A program made the translations under genes and the position numbers. The notes under the pieces are model-generated. The model was given only the letters and a program-made list of their open reading frames with translations, searched no databases and was not told where the DNA came from. DNA of 64,000 nucleotides from Cryptomeria japonica. Taxonomy: Eukaryota > Streptophyta > Pinopsida > Cupressales > Cupressaceae. This document shows, in pieces, positions 25,504-36,752 of this stretch; position 1 is the first letter of the stretch, and every line of letters starts with the position of its first letter. The stretch lies in NCBI RefSeq assembly GCF_030272615.1, contig NC_081411.1, positions 180,752,977 to 180,816,976 of the forward strand, written 5' to 3'.

Positions 25504-28500
25504 TGCAGTCCATTGTTTCATTGATTGGGGAAATATTAACCGGAAAAGATACTTGGTTGGAATGGCATAGAAAAGTGGAAAATACATTAATTATTAATGA
25601 TTTATGGTATAAAATATGTGATGGAGATACCAACCTATAGAACCAATAGATGTTAAAGAAAAAGAAATTTGGAATTATAAAAATTCAGAAGTCTTGGCTT
25701 TGATAAGAGATTCAGTTAATGGAGATGTATATCGTCATATACAAGGATGCAAATTTGCTTGGGAAGCCTTTGACAATTTAAAAAATTTATTTGATTCTCA
25801 TTCAGAATTAGAATTTATTCAGTTACAATTAAAATTGTTCAATCTTGAATTAAAAAATGGTGATGTCATGAGTTTGGCTTCTGAAATTAGAGCCATAAAA
25901 CAAGATGTTAATGCTACTGGTGGGAAAGTTGATATTTATCTCACTGCTTTTATTAAGGTACTCCTTCCATCACATTCTCCTTATCTAGAGTACCTTCAAG
26001 CAAGTAACCAATTGAAAACCATTACTTTTGATTTATTGGTTGAAAAGTTGGCTAAATGTGAAAAAGCTTTTGGAAGGAAAATAGATAATACTAATGAAAA
26101 TGTTTGTTTTGCTCACCAAGAAAAACCTCTAAATAAGAGCTCTTCAAGAGGAGGTTATAATGATAGAGGCAAAGGTAGAAGTCAATGGAGGAAAAATGAT
26201 AATCAAAATGATAGGAAACATTTATATTGTAAAAGATGTGGTAGAAAAGGAAGTCATGAAGCACATGAATGCAAGTTGTCATGGGATAAGATAGAAAGTT
26301 TTAAAGAAAATACTTTTGAGAAAAAAGATTAAAAAAAAGTTTATAATGATGATAAACATTCAGATGATAAAATTCTAGGAGCAGCCCAATTTGCTTGTGA
26401 TAGTGATGGTGATCAATATGTGCTTTCTATTTTTGACTTTGCATCTAATTCCTCATGGTATGATTCTTGGATCTTAGATACTGGAGCCACACAACATATG
26501 ACATTTCGACATGATTACTTTGAGGAATTTCATGAAAGTGCATATGGTCCAATTTATTTAGCTGATAAATCAAGTCTCAAACCTATTGGAAAAGGAACTA
26601 TTCGATTTAAGTTGCCTAATCTTCCAGACTTTGTGCTTCGTGATGTATTGTTTATTCCTCAATTGCAACATAATTTGTTATCACTAGTATTGATTCGACA
26701 ACAAGGCTACTCTATTCTATTAAAAGATGGGCAAGTTGTTGTTAGAAAACAATCAAATAATCAAATTGTATTCATTGGATGTGAGGATGGGAGATTATTA
26801 AAACTAAATGGCACTTCTTTTTCTAAAAATTTTGCATATCTTACTGAAGAAGGTAGTCTATCTCCTATTCTTTTATGGCATGCAAGACTTGGGCATATTG
26901 GTTATGATAACATTCATATCTTGCAAAAGCATGGTGTTGATGGCTTACCTGTTTTGCCTAAAACAATTGAAAAATGTGAAGCATGTATTCTTGCCAAGCA
27001 ACATATAAATTCTTTTCCTCGCTCCACTTGGAGAGCACAAAGAAAATTGCAGCTTATTCATTCTGATTTATGTGGGCCTTTACCAATAAATTTAGTGGGA
27101 GGATCTAAGTATTTCATGTTGTTTATTGATGATTACAGTCGCATGACTTGGATTTATTTCTTGCAGCAAAAATCAGAAGCTTTTGAAATTTTTAAAAGGT
27201 TTCATGTTATGATTGAAAAACAAGTTCAATCTCAAATTGATACTCTTCGAATAGATAATGGTGGAGAATTTACTTCTCTAGTTTTTAAGGACTATCTACA
27301 TCAAAATGGGATCCAACATCATCTTATTGTTCCAGGTACTCCTCAACAAAATGGTGTTGTTGAATGAATGAATAGAACTATCATGACTATGGTTTGTGCA
27401 ATGTTATATTTTAAAGGTATCAAATTACATTTTTGGGCTGAAGCAACAAGAACTGTAGTTTATCTTCATAATAGATCTCCATCATCTACATTGCACCAAT
27501 CTATTCCATATGAAGTGTGGTTTGAATATCCTCCTTCTGTTTGACATCTTTGCATTTTTGGTTCCACTTGCTATGCTTTAATTCCCAAGGACAAAAGAAG
27601 TAAGTTACAGCATCACAGTATTAAGTGTATTTTTCTTGGTTATTCAAAATCTTCCAAAGAATATCGGTTGTATGATGAAGTCAACAAAACTTTCTTTATT
27701 ACATGTGATGTTGTATTTGTTGAAACCTCCAACATTGCTGAAAATGATGAATGTAAATTCCAACAGCTTGATACAATTACAAATTTGTCTCCTTTGATAG
27801 AAAACTCTTGTGAGATTCCACATATAGAATCTATATCTCCAAGTGATCTAATTCACGTTGCTCCATCAATAAATGACCAAGAAGAAGCCCATCATGATGA
27901 GCTTGAACTCTCTGAACTATTAACCACTAATACAACATCTACTAATGAAATGGTCACATCTTTTGTGCAACCAAAGTCTTCTCATAAGTGGGCAAAACAA
28001 GTCCAACAAACATTGAAAGATTTAAGACCTGATGAAATAGGTAAAATAGGTACAAGAAGCTCTTACAAAGCAAGGCTCCAAGCTCAAACCAATAGTGCAG
28101 ATAACTTGGAGGCCATTGGTGAACTCAATCTCATAATTGACTCTGAACCATCATCCTATAATGAAGCCAAAAATATTACAGTATGGAGGAAAGCTATGCA
28201 AGATGAGTATGATGCTCTTTTGAAAAATGGCACATGGCAGTTGGTTGATCCTCCACTTGGTTGTAAACCTATTGGCTACAAGTGGATTTTCAGGAATAAA
28301 TATAAAGCAGATGGTACACTTGACAAACACAAAGCCCGACTTGTTGCCAAAGGTTATGCTCAAAAGGAGGGGATAGATTATGATGAAACCTTTGCACCTA
28401 CAACAAAATGGACCACCATTCATGCTTTGTTGGCCCTTGCAGCTCAATATGGGTGGAAAATTCACCAAACGGATGTTAAAACAACATTCTTAAATGGTGA

Positions 28501-29677
28501 TCTCAAAGAATCAATTTATATGACTCAACCAAATGGGTATGCAGTCAATGAAAAAGAACATTAGGTATGCAAGCTTGTCAAATCATTATATGGTTTGAAA
28601 CAAGCTCCTCAAGCCTGGTATGAAAAACTTACTGAGTATCTCTTAAAGTTGAATTTCCAGCATTTTGACTTTGATGATGCCACACTTTTTGTTAAAAAAC
28701 TTGATAAGATTATTGTCTATCTTATTGTTTATGTGGATGATTTATTTATCACTGGTCCTGATGAGAATAATATTCAAAATGTGAAAGAACAACTAAAGCA
28801 AGGTTTTGATATGACTGATTTGGGCCATCTTCATTACTATTTGGGTATTGAGGTAACTCAAACACCTCATTTTATTTTTTTCACCCAACAAAAATATATT
28901 GGTGAACTTTTGCATAAGTTTGGCATGGCTGATTGTAAACCCCTTAGTACTCCTATGGAGAAAAATCTTAAGATCTCTTCAGATGACCCTTCAGCATTGG
29001 TTGATGCAACTATCTATAGGAAACTTGTTGGTAGTTTGATTTATGCTACAACTACCCGTCCAGATATTTCTTTTGTTGTTGGAGTTCTTTCAAGGTTTAT
29101 GCAACAACCTAGAGAAACTCATTAGTTAGCTGCCAAGCGTATTCTTCTCTATTTGCAAGGTACTCAACACTATGGGCTCAAATACTCCAAGACAAACCAA
29201 TTTTCTTTGGTTGGCTATTCCGATTCTGATTATGGAGGTGATTCTACAGATGGAAAATCTACATCCGGGTATTTAATGTATCTTGGATCTTCTCTCATCT
29301 CTTGGAGATCTAAAAAGCAATCTGTTCCAGCTACCTCTTCTTCTGAAGCTGAATATATGGCCGCCTTTGAAGCAACTCAGAAAATCTTATGGTTTCAAAG
29401 AATTCTTGAAGACTTGCAGACACCACAGATTCCATCAACTCCACTCTTCATTGACAATCAATCTACCATCAAAATGGCTAAAAATCCAGTATTTCATGAT
29501 CGCACCAAGCACATCAATACAAAGTTTCATTTGATTCAGCATTATGTGAAAGATGGCACCATATACCTTAAATATTGCCCCACTGCAGATCAACCAGCAA
29601 ATATTCTTACCAAGGCTTTGGGCAGAGAAAAGTTTGAGAAGTTCAGAGAAATGCTCGGCTTAACCCCTTCAGTTTAA
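25504..29677 (+). pseudogene. Copia-1 gag-pol
   Basis: Ty1/copia polyprotein. Gag starts at ATG 25504. A zinc knuckle with one extra residue (CKRCGRKGSHEAHEC) lies near 26229, and the protease site SWILDTGATQHM near 26465. Integrase carries the HH-CC region, IHSDLCGP, RIDNGGEF and PQQNGVVE. RT has AFLNG-like and [12 protein letters not shown] motifs and an intact YVDD near 28732. RNase H has SSSEAEYMA. It ends GLTPSV with TAA. Breaks: a stop and frame change near 25638, TAA 26330, TGA 27365 (right after the catalytic Glu of integrase), TGA 27542, TAG 28562 and TAG 29123. The TGA codons sit where CGA would be expected. Confidence 0.92.
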
Positions 29678-29685
29678 GAGGGGGA

Positions 29686-29930
29686 TGTTAATATCTCTTC
29701 ACAGGTTTAGTTCTCTTCACGGGTTTAGTTTTATTTAGATTAATTTTTCATTAGTTTATTTATTAGGTTTTTTCTATTTTGGCAATTTTGTATAACAGTT
29801 TACAACTGTTTTTGCCTCCTCTTTATATCTGCTTGTTTATTTTATTTTGAATGTACAGTTTTTTTTATTAGAATACAAATTATATTTAGATTTCCATTCT
29901 TTCCATTCTTTTTTCTATTTGCTGCTAACA
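29686..29930 (+). repeat. 3' LTR of copia-1
   Basis: A 245 bp LTR with perfect 5 bp ends TGTTA...TAACA, preceded by the purine tract AAGAGGGGGA. LRR-gene sequence resumes immediately after it. No matching 5' LTR is present upstream of gag. Confidence 0.8.
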
Positions 29931-30352
29931 GAGATTCCAGATTGTTATTTTCTGTTAGGCTAACAAACTCCTCAAGCTTGGGATAGTCACATACGAATAA
30001 TCTTTCTATATCAAGGTTGCTAGACACTCTCTTCAGATTTTGACATCTATTCAATAGAAAAGTCTTGAGCTTCCCAGAGCCATTGAACGTGATGCTTTGG
30101 AGAGTGTTCATGCCCTCAAGATGCAACTTAAGCTCAAGCTGCCAACGCTCAGAAATTTTCAGTTCTACAAGATTATTGAGATGAGATATTTCTGACACAC
30201 TTTGTAGTTCTATACAAGCATCCAAGTGAAGAATCTTCAGAGTCGCTGGCAAAGTTAGTTTGTGCAGCTTCCTACACCTGAATATCCCAATCTTCTCTAG
30301 GCAAGTTAAACGTGCAAAACAAGTTAGCTCCTAAAGCTCCGGACAATCGGAT
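29931..30352 (-). pseudogene. LRR gene, segment C (3' part)
   Basis: Minus-strand coding stretch of cysteine-containing leucine-rich repeats (CRKLHKLTLPATLKILHLDA, VELKISE, LLNRCQNLKRV, FVCDYPKLEEF). It joins in frame to segment B once copia-2 is removed. One in-frame TAG lies at 30333-30331. It stops abruptly at the copia-1 LTR, and no LRR sequence is found left of copia-1, so the 3' end of the gene is missing. Repeats of this sort occur in the C-terminal half of NBS-LRR resistance proteins. No NB-ARC or TIR domain is visible in the window, so class is inferred. Confidence 0.8.
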
Positions 30353-30654
30353 TGAAGCGGGTAGAGGCATTAATGAGACAAATTGTTTGTTATGTAAGTG
30401 TACTACTGTACATACACCAAACACATAATTTTTATTGCTTGTAGAAATGGGTTACATCGTTTCTATTTATAGAGATTTGTAGAATGATCAAGAATTACTA
30501 CCATAGGATCTTTCTAGATTTTTCATTCTTCTTTGTTGGTCATCCTTTCTGGACTCTTCTATCTTAGACTTGTCTGTTCATCATTGTTTCTAGACTAGGC
30601 ATTAATTGTAGGTTGGTGGTGGTAACTGGTAGAAATTACTAGACTATTCTAACA
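30353..30654 (-). repeat. 3' LTR of copia-2
   Basis: Read on the minus strand it begins TGTTAGAATAG and ends CCGCTTCA. At many differing sites it carries T or A where the partner LTR has C or G. Confidence 0.9.
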
Positions 30655-30661
30655 CCCCCCC

Positions 30662-33600
30662 CTAATTTCTACTAATTACTTTGTTATTTACAATATTCAA
30701 CTTTTCTCTTAAATATTCAAATTGTTCTTGTGCTAATACCTTTGTGAATATGTCTGCCAATTGTTCTTTAGATCTACAATACTTCAAGTTGATTTCTCTT
30801 TTATTAACCAATTCTTGGATGAAGTGGTACCTCATGTCAATGTGTTTGCTTCTTTTGTGAAAGACATGATTTTTTCATAGTGTAATTGCTGACTTATTAT
30901 CACAGTAGATTGTTGTTGACTCTTTTTTATCATGCTTTAAGTCCATCAAGATCCTTTGCATCCATACTACTTGACATGCTGCTAATGTTCTTGCTACATA
31001 TTCTGCTTCTGCGGATGAAATAGTCACTATAGGTTGTTTCTTTGATGCCCATGCAACAACTCTTGTTCCAAGATGAAATGCATAACCTGAAGTGCTCTTT
31101 CGATCATCAATGCTCCCTGCAAAATCGCTATATGTATATCCTGTCTATTCAAAATTATTTGTTGTGGAGTACAATATCCCATAGTCTATTGTCCCTGCAA
31201 TATACCTCAATATTTTCTTCCAACTTCCCAATGTGAATTCTTAGGTGTATCCATAAATCTAGATATCAAACTGACTCCATACATTATATCTGGCCTAGTT
31301 GCAGTGAGATACATCAAGCTTCCAACAAGTCTTCTAAATATGGTTGAATCAATTTTGTACTCTTTATCTTCTTTGCTAAGCTTTGTCCCTATTGCTATAG
31401 GAGTAGATGCTAGTTTGCAATTTATCATTCTAAAATTCTTCAATACATCATTTGCATATTTTGTTCGACAAATGAAAATCTCTTTATTATTTTGTATAAC
31501 TTCAATTCCAAGAAAATATCTCATTAATCCCAAATTTGTCATCTAAAATTCCTTTTTCATTTATATTTTAAACTCATCAGTAAATAAACTTCTAGTAAAG
31601 ATCAAATCATCAACATATAAACAAACAATTAGAATTTGACCTTGTTTGTTATCCTTTGTGTATAGTGTAGGCTCACTGCTGCTTCTATTGAATCCATTAT
31701 TCATCATGTATGTATCAATCCGACTATACCATGCTCAAGGTGCTTTCTTTAGTCCATAGAGTGCCTTTTCCAACCTGTATACCTTATCTTCGTGCCCATT
31801 TTTCTCATATCCTGGTAGTTGTTGTACATAAACTTCTTCTTCTAGAAAACCATTTAAGAAAGCTGATTTGACATCCATTTGGTAAACCTTCAACTTGTTG
31901 TGAGCTGCTATAGCTAATACCATTTTAACTGTATCAAGTTTTGCAAAGGGTGCAAATGTTTCATTATAATCTACTCCATATTGTTGTGTAAATCCCTTGG
32001 CTACTAACCTTGCCTTGTGTTTTTCAATATCTCCATTTGCATTAAATTTGGTTTTGTAAACCCATTTTACTCCTATGCATTGTTTTCCCTTTGGAAAATC
32101 TACTAATTCCCATGTGTCATTCTATTCTATTGATTCTATTTCTTCATTCATTGCTTTAACCCAACATTCTTCTTTAATTGCATCTTCAAAATATGTAGGA
32201 TCATGAGCAAATAAAGAAAAGTTTGATTGCAAATCTATTCCATCTCCTTGATCATAAATTTCTTGTAGAATTCTAGTTTTCTTACTTCTATTCCTTGATC
32301 TTAATGATGCAAGTGTAGGATTAGAGTCATTACTTACTTGTGAGTTAGGAGAGGAATGACTTGAAGATTCATCTTGTTCAAGATCCCTTGTTGAGTTTTC
32401 ACCTTGTGGATTGCTTGATGAAGTTCCTTCTTGTTCATGCAATTGATCTTGTTCTTTTCCTTCCTCTTCATCATAAGGTATTGCTATAGTACATATGATC
32501 GCTTTGTCTATACTTCCATCCTAGACTTCTTCTTATTTAAAAACAACATCTCTACTAATTATAACCTTCCTAGTGATGGGATTAAACAACTTATATGCTT
32601 TGGATTGTTCACAATAGCTAATAAAGATGCATTTCTCACCTCTATCATCTAGCTTACTTCTTATTTCCTTAGGTACGTGTACAAATGCAACACATCCAAA
32701 AATTCTAAAATAAGATATAGAATGGGACTTACAACTCCATGCTTGTTGTGGAACCTTGTCTTTCACACTTTTTGTTGGACTTCTGTTTAAGATATATACT
32801 GCACAAGCTACTGCTTCAGCCCATTATTCATTTGGTAAGTTCTTTCCCTTCAACATACTCCTTGCCATTTCCATTATTGTTCTATTCTTTCTTTCTACAA
32901 CACCATTCTATTGAGGTGTGTAACTTGTAGTGAATTGTTTCTTTATTCCATGATACTTGCAATAATCTAAGAACTCATTTGATTTGTATTATCTCCCTCT
33001 ATCTGATCTCAATACCTTGATGGGTAGACCACTTTTCTTCTCAACCAATGCTCTAAACTCTTTGAATTTTCCAAATGCTTCTAATTTGTACTTAAAGAAA
33101 TAAACCCATATTTTTCTACTAAATCATCAATAAAAGTTAGAAAATAAATGCTCTCCCCTAATGATGGTGTTTGCATTGAACCACATATATCTGTATGTAC
33201 AATCTCTAAAGGTTTCCATGCTCTATATGACATCCCTTTTGGAAATTTATCTCTATGCTGTTTAGCCAAAATACAACTATTACATGAATTTAGTGGCTCT
33301 TTAATTAGGGGTAATCCTTTTACCATTTTCTTTTGCTGTAATAAAGATAATCCTTTGAAGTGAAGATGACCATACCTCAAGTGCCATACCCATGCTTGAT
33401 CCAAACAAGTTGCATTGAAATTCACTTCGGCTTCTCCAACCTTTTCACTATTCATTCGAAGTGGGTACATCCTATTCCTTGTCATTTCAATCCTTGCAAT
33501 TATCATGTTACTAGAAGATTTATCAAATATAGTGCATACATCATTCTCAAAGATAACCTTATAACCTTTTTGAACAAATTGACCAACACTCATGAGATTG

Positions 33601-34817
33601 TGTTTCAAACCCGGTACATAATAAACATCAGGAATAGTCCTCTTACCAAAATTTGTCATCACATTGATTGTACCTTTTCCCATTACTTCCACTGTGTCAT
33701 TGTTACCTAATTTCACTTCTGATTTAATTGAGCTATCCAAGTAATCAAATAAATCTCTATTTCCTGTCATGTGATTGCTACACCCGCTATCTAAAAACCA
33801 AGAATCACTTGGACTTTCTTGTGCTCTATGACATGTAATGAACAATGTTTCTAAACTATTTTCAGAAAAAATTGCATTTTGCTTTCCTATATCAACTTGT
33901 TTCTTTCGACATTCACTAGCAAAGTGTCCATACTTTTTGCAGTAGTAACATTGAATATTGAAATTATCATACCTTTGTGATGATTGATTATTGCTACGTC
34001 CTCTTGTGTTGAAATTTTGATTTCTCCTTCCTCCTGGTTCAGGACTTCTTCTCTCCTCTCTCTGAAAATTGCCTCTTCCTCTTCCTCTACCTCTGCCAAA
34101 TGTCATATGTGACTTGAAGGCATTCTCTACTGAAGAATTACTATTCCTGTTCAACCTGTATTCATGATTATATAATGATCCAAACAACTCATCTATATAC
34201 AATTTTGACAAGTCTTTAGATTCTTCAATTGAAACCACAATAGTATCAAACTTGCTAGACAAACTTCTAAGAATCTTTTCTACAACTTTTTGATTTGTTA
34301 GCTCATCACCATTTAATCTAATTTGATTAACCACATTCATAACTTGAACTGAAAATTGTTCTATTGAATCAAATTATTTCATTTGAAGATTTTCAAAATC
34401 CCTTCTAAGTGCTTGCAACTTTGCTACTTTAACCTTACTTGTTCCTCGGTATGTTGTCTCTAATATTTCCCATGCTTTCTTAGCTGAAGTAACTCCACTA
34501 ATTTTAGCAAGAACAATATCATCCATACCTTGTTGAATAATTTGTAAGGCCCTTATGTCCTCCTTCCTATTCTCCTCAAGCTTATTCTTTTCATTTGGGT
34601 TAATGATGCTTCATTTTGTGGTTCTACAAACCCTTTCTCTACTATCTTTTCATTTGGGTTAATGATGCTTCATTTTGTGGTTCTACAAACCCTTTCTCTA
34701 CTATATCCAACAATTCTTGAAACAAAATAATGTCTTCATTCTTATTGCCCAAGTATCATAATTCTTTCCTGTAAACATTAGAATTAGAGGTTGCATATAA
34801 TTCATACCTGATGCCAT
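30662..34817 (-). pseudogene. Copia-2 gag-pol
   Basis: Starts ATG at 34817. Gag is broken by a 59 bp tandem duplication (34588-34706) and stops. The longest open part is 34340-33081: late gag, arginine/glycine-rich segment, zinc knuckle CYYCKKYGHFASEC, protease SWFLDSGCSNHM, pre-integrase and integrase start (HTDICG). A frame break near 33085 is followed by the rest of integrase, with TAG at 32910-32908 just before [10 protein letters not shown] has AFLNG, ALYGLKKAP and an intact YVDD. RNase H follows, ending at TAG 30664-30662 inside the purine tract. Related in protein sequence to copia-3, with different LTRs. Confidence 0.9.
34588..34706. repeat. 59 bp tandem duplication in copia-2 gag
   Basis: Two adjacent, essentially identical copies of a segment beginning TTTTCATTTGGG. 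The 59 bp unit is not a multiple of three, so it shifts the gag frame. Confidence 0.85.
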
Positions 34818-35158
34818 GATTGTATTTCGTGTTTCAACAATTCTTCTTGAGAAATACGACTAATCTCCTCCTTGTTTGACTACGGCCTCTTTCACTCTTT
34901 CGACTCCTCAGTTGGTGAGGGCAATGCTTCCTCTAAACAACACGTTCATCTTTGGAGCAGCGAACAACAACTTCCGATACCACATGAAGGTGGGGGAAAC
35001 TTTCAAAAACCTCAATCTCTTGTTTCAACGAACTTCTGTTTCATACACTCAGCAGCATCAGCAGCTATCTTCTATAATCTGCAATAGCTCCTTTCTTCAT
35101 CACTCAGTTGTGAACACTTCTCACGGTCTACTCCTCTCACCTAGCTCTGATACCACTA

Positions 35159-35460
35159 TGAAGTGGGCAGAGCCATTAATGAGACAAACTGTTTGTTACG
35201 CAAGTGTACTACTGTACATACACTAAACACATAAATTTTATTGCTTGCAGAAATAGGTTACATCGCCTCTATTTATAGAGGTCTGCAAAATGATCCAGAA
35301 TTACTGCCATAGGATCTTTCTAGATTTTTCATTCTTCTTCGCTGGTCATCCTTTCTGGACTCTTCTATCTTAGACTTGTCTGTTCATTGATGTTTCTAGA
35401 CTGGGCATTAACTGTAGGCTGGTGGTGGTAAGCGGTAGAAATTACCAGACTATTCTAACA
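35159..35460 (-). repeat. 5' LTR of copia-2, with TATA box
   Basis: Same length as its partner. The promoter-like TATAAATA lies inside a short palindrome (CCTCTATAAATAGAGG on the minus strand, 35266-35281). Confidence 0.9.
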
Positions 35461-36161
35461 CGGATATCCACAACTGTGCCAGATGGCATAGATCAAAGTT
35501 ACCTCTAACCACTTTCAAAGCTGCACAATCAATCACGCGAAGATGATTGAACTTCCCGCATCCATCAATTGTAATCCTTTCCAGGCAACTTAGACCTTGA
35601 ACAACTGGCATCTCCTCAATCACTGGACACTCAATAATATGCAGCTTTCTAAGCTTTGTCAGATGGCCTAAGCCTGATTTCAATTGCAATTCTCTGCACT
35701 GCTCCATTCTGAGCTCAATGAGTGTAGCTGGTAATCTAATGTTGTACACATTCCAATTTTCGCCAATCGCAATCCTCTTCAGGGGGTTCAAGCTAGAAAG
35801 GTTCAATAAGGAAAGTTTTTTATTTTCAACTCTGCAAGTTTTGTAAGATCAGAAATTCTTGTCACGGTTTCCAAATCTCTATAGGCTTCCAGAGTGAGTT
35901 TAGTGAGGTTCATTGGCACTATTATTCTGTGCATCTTCCCACATTCCACAATGACAATCTTCTTTAAACAGCATAAGCCTGAGAGACACAGCTCAAGCTC
36001 AAACTCCACACATTGAAAAATTTCCAATTCTACAAGCTTTGTAAGATTACATATTCCGGACAAAATTTTCAGATTTGCAACTGCTATTCTTTTCAGCTAG
36101 ATAATATCTGCAACATACAACTCCGGCTCAGGGCAGTCAGTAATATTCAATTCCTCCAACT
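35461..36161 (-). pseudogene. LRR gene, segment B (middle part)
   Basis: Continues the same minus-strand LRR gene: LEELNITDCPEPEL, NLTKLVELEIFQC, LIELRMEQCRELQL, LRKLHIIECPVIEE. Its right edge meets the CAACT target duplication of copia-3 and its left edge the CGGAT duplication of copia-2. A one-base indel near 35812 shifts the frame, and TAG lies at 36099-36097. The copia insertions split what was one coding stretch, so this piece is a fragment and not a gene. Confidence 0.85.
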
Positions 36162-36682
36162 TGAAGATAATTGATGCGATGGAGATTCTTGCTTTTCCAA
36201 CAAGGAAAAATCTGCTATGCATGGCAAAGATAGCTTTGACTATTCTTAGCGAGTTTTTGTTTTAATTCGTAGTTTTTTCCCTCTGCAAATAAAGCATGTG
36301 TTGCATGCTTATTATAGAAGATACGATTTAGTTTTTTTAATTGTAATTTGGGTAAAACATCTGTTTTATTGTTTTTTTCCTTTTGAGGGCAGCGTACTGT
36401 TTCTGAGGCTGCATCTTATATCTCTATATATTATCCTCTCTGTATTTTGTTTTTTTTTAGCTGCTGAAGCTGCAATAACAGTAAACTCTGTTTTGAAAAC
36501 AGAGCAGTATTTTTTCTGGATCTGAATAGCATTGTATATCTTTGGATCATAATTCTTTATGAGGTTTTGAGTAGCGTAATTTATGAACTATTTTATATAA
36601 CTATTTTTTTCTTCTTTCTGCTGTTCAACTCATTTGTATCAGCTGGTTTTAGAGGAGAGGCACTTTGTTTTTCAAATCTACA
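36162..36682 (+). repeat. 5' LTR of copia-3
   Basis: Begins TGAAGATAATTG, ends AAATCTACA. Contains a TATA-like CTCTATATATTATCC near 36421 and a perfect inverted repeat CTCTGTTTTGAAAACAGAG at 36486-36504. Confidence 0.93.
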
Positions 36683-36752
36683 TTTGGTATCAGAGCAGGT
36701 ATTTTTGTTTTGGGTTTAAGATCTAGCTGTTTGAATTTCGCCAAAGATTATC

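Larger units (their letters stand above)
30353..35460 (-). mobile_element. Copia-2, complete element in LRR gene
   Basis: A 5,108 bp element on the minus strand with 302 bp LTRs (30353-30654 and 35159-35460), target duplication CGGAT (30348-30352 and 35461-35465), tRNA-iMet primer site TGGTATCAGAGC (35155-35144) and a nine-G purine tract (about 30663-30655). The LTRs differ at about 29 of 302 positions by hand count, mostly transitions, so the insertion is old. Confidence 0.93.
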
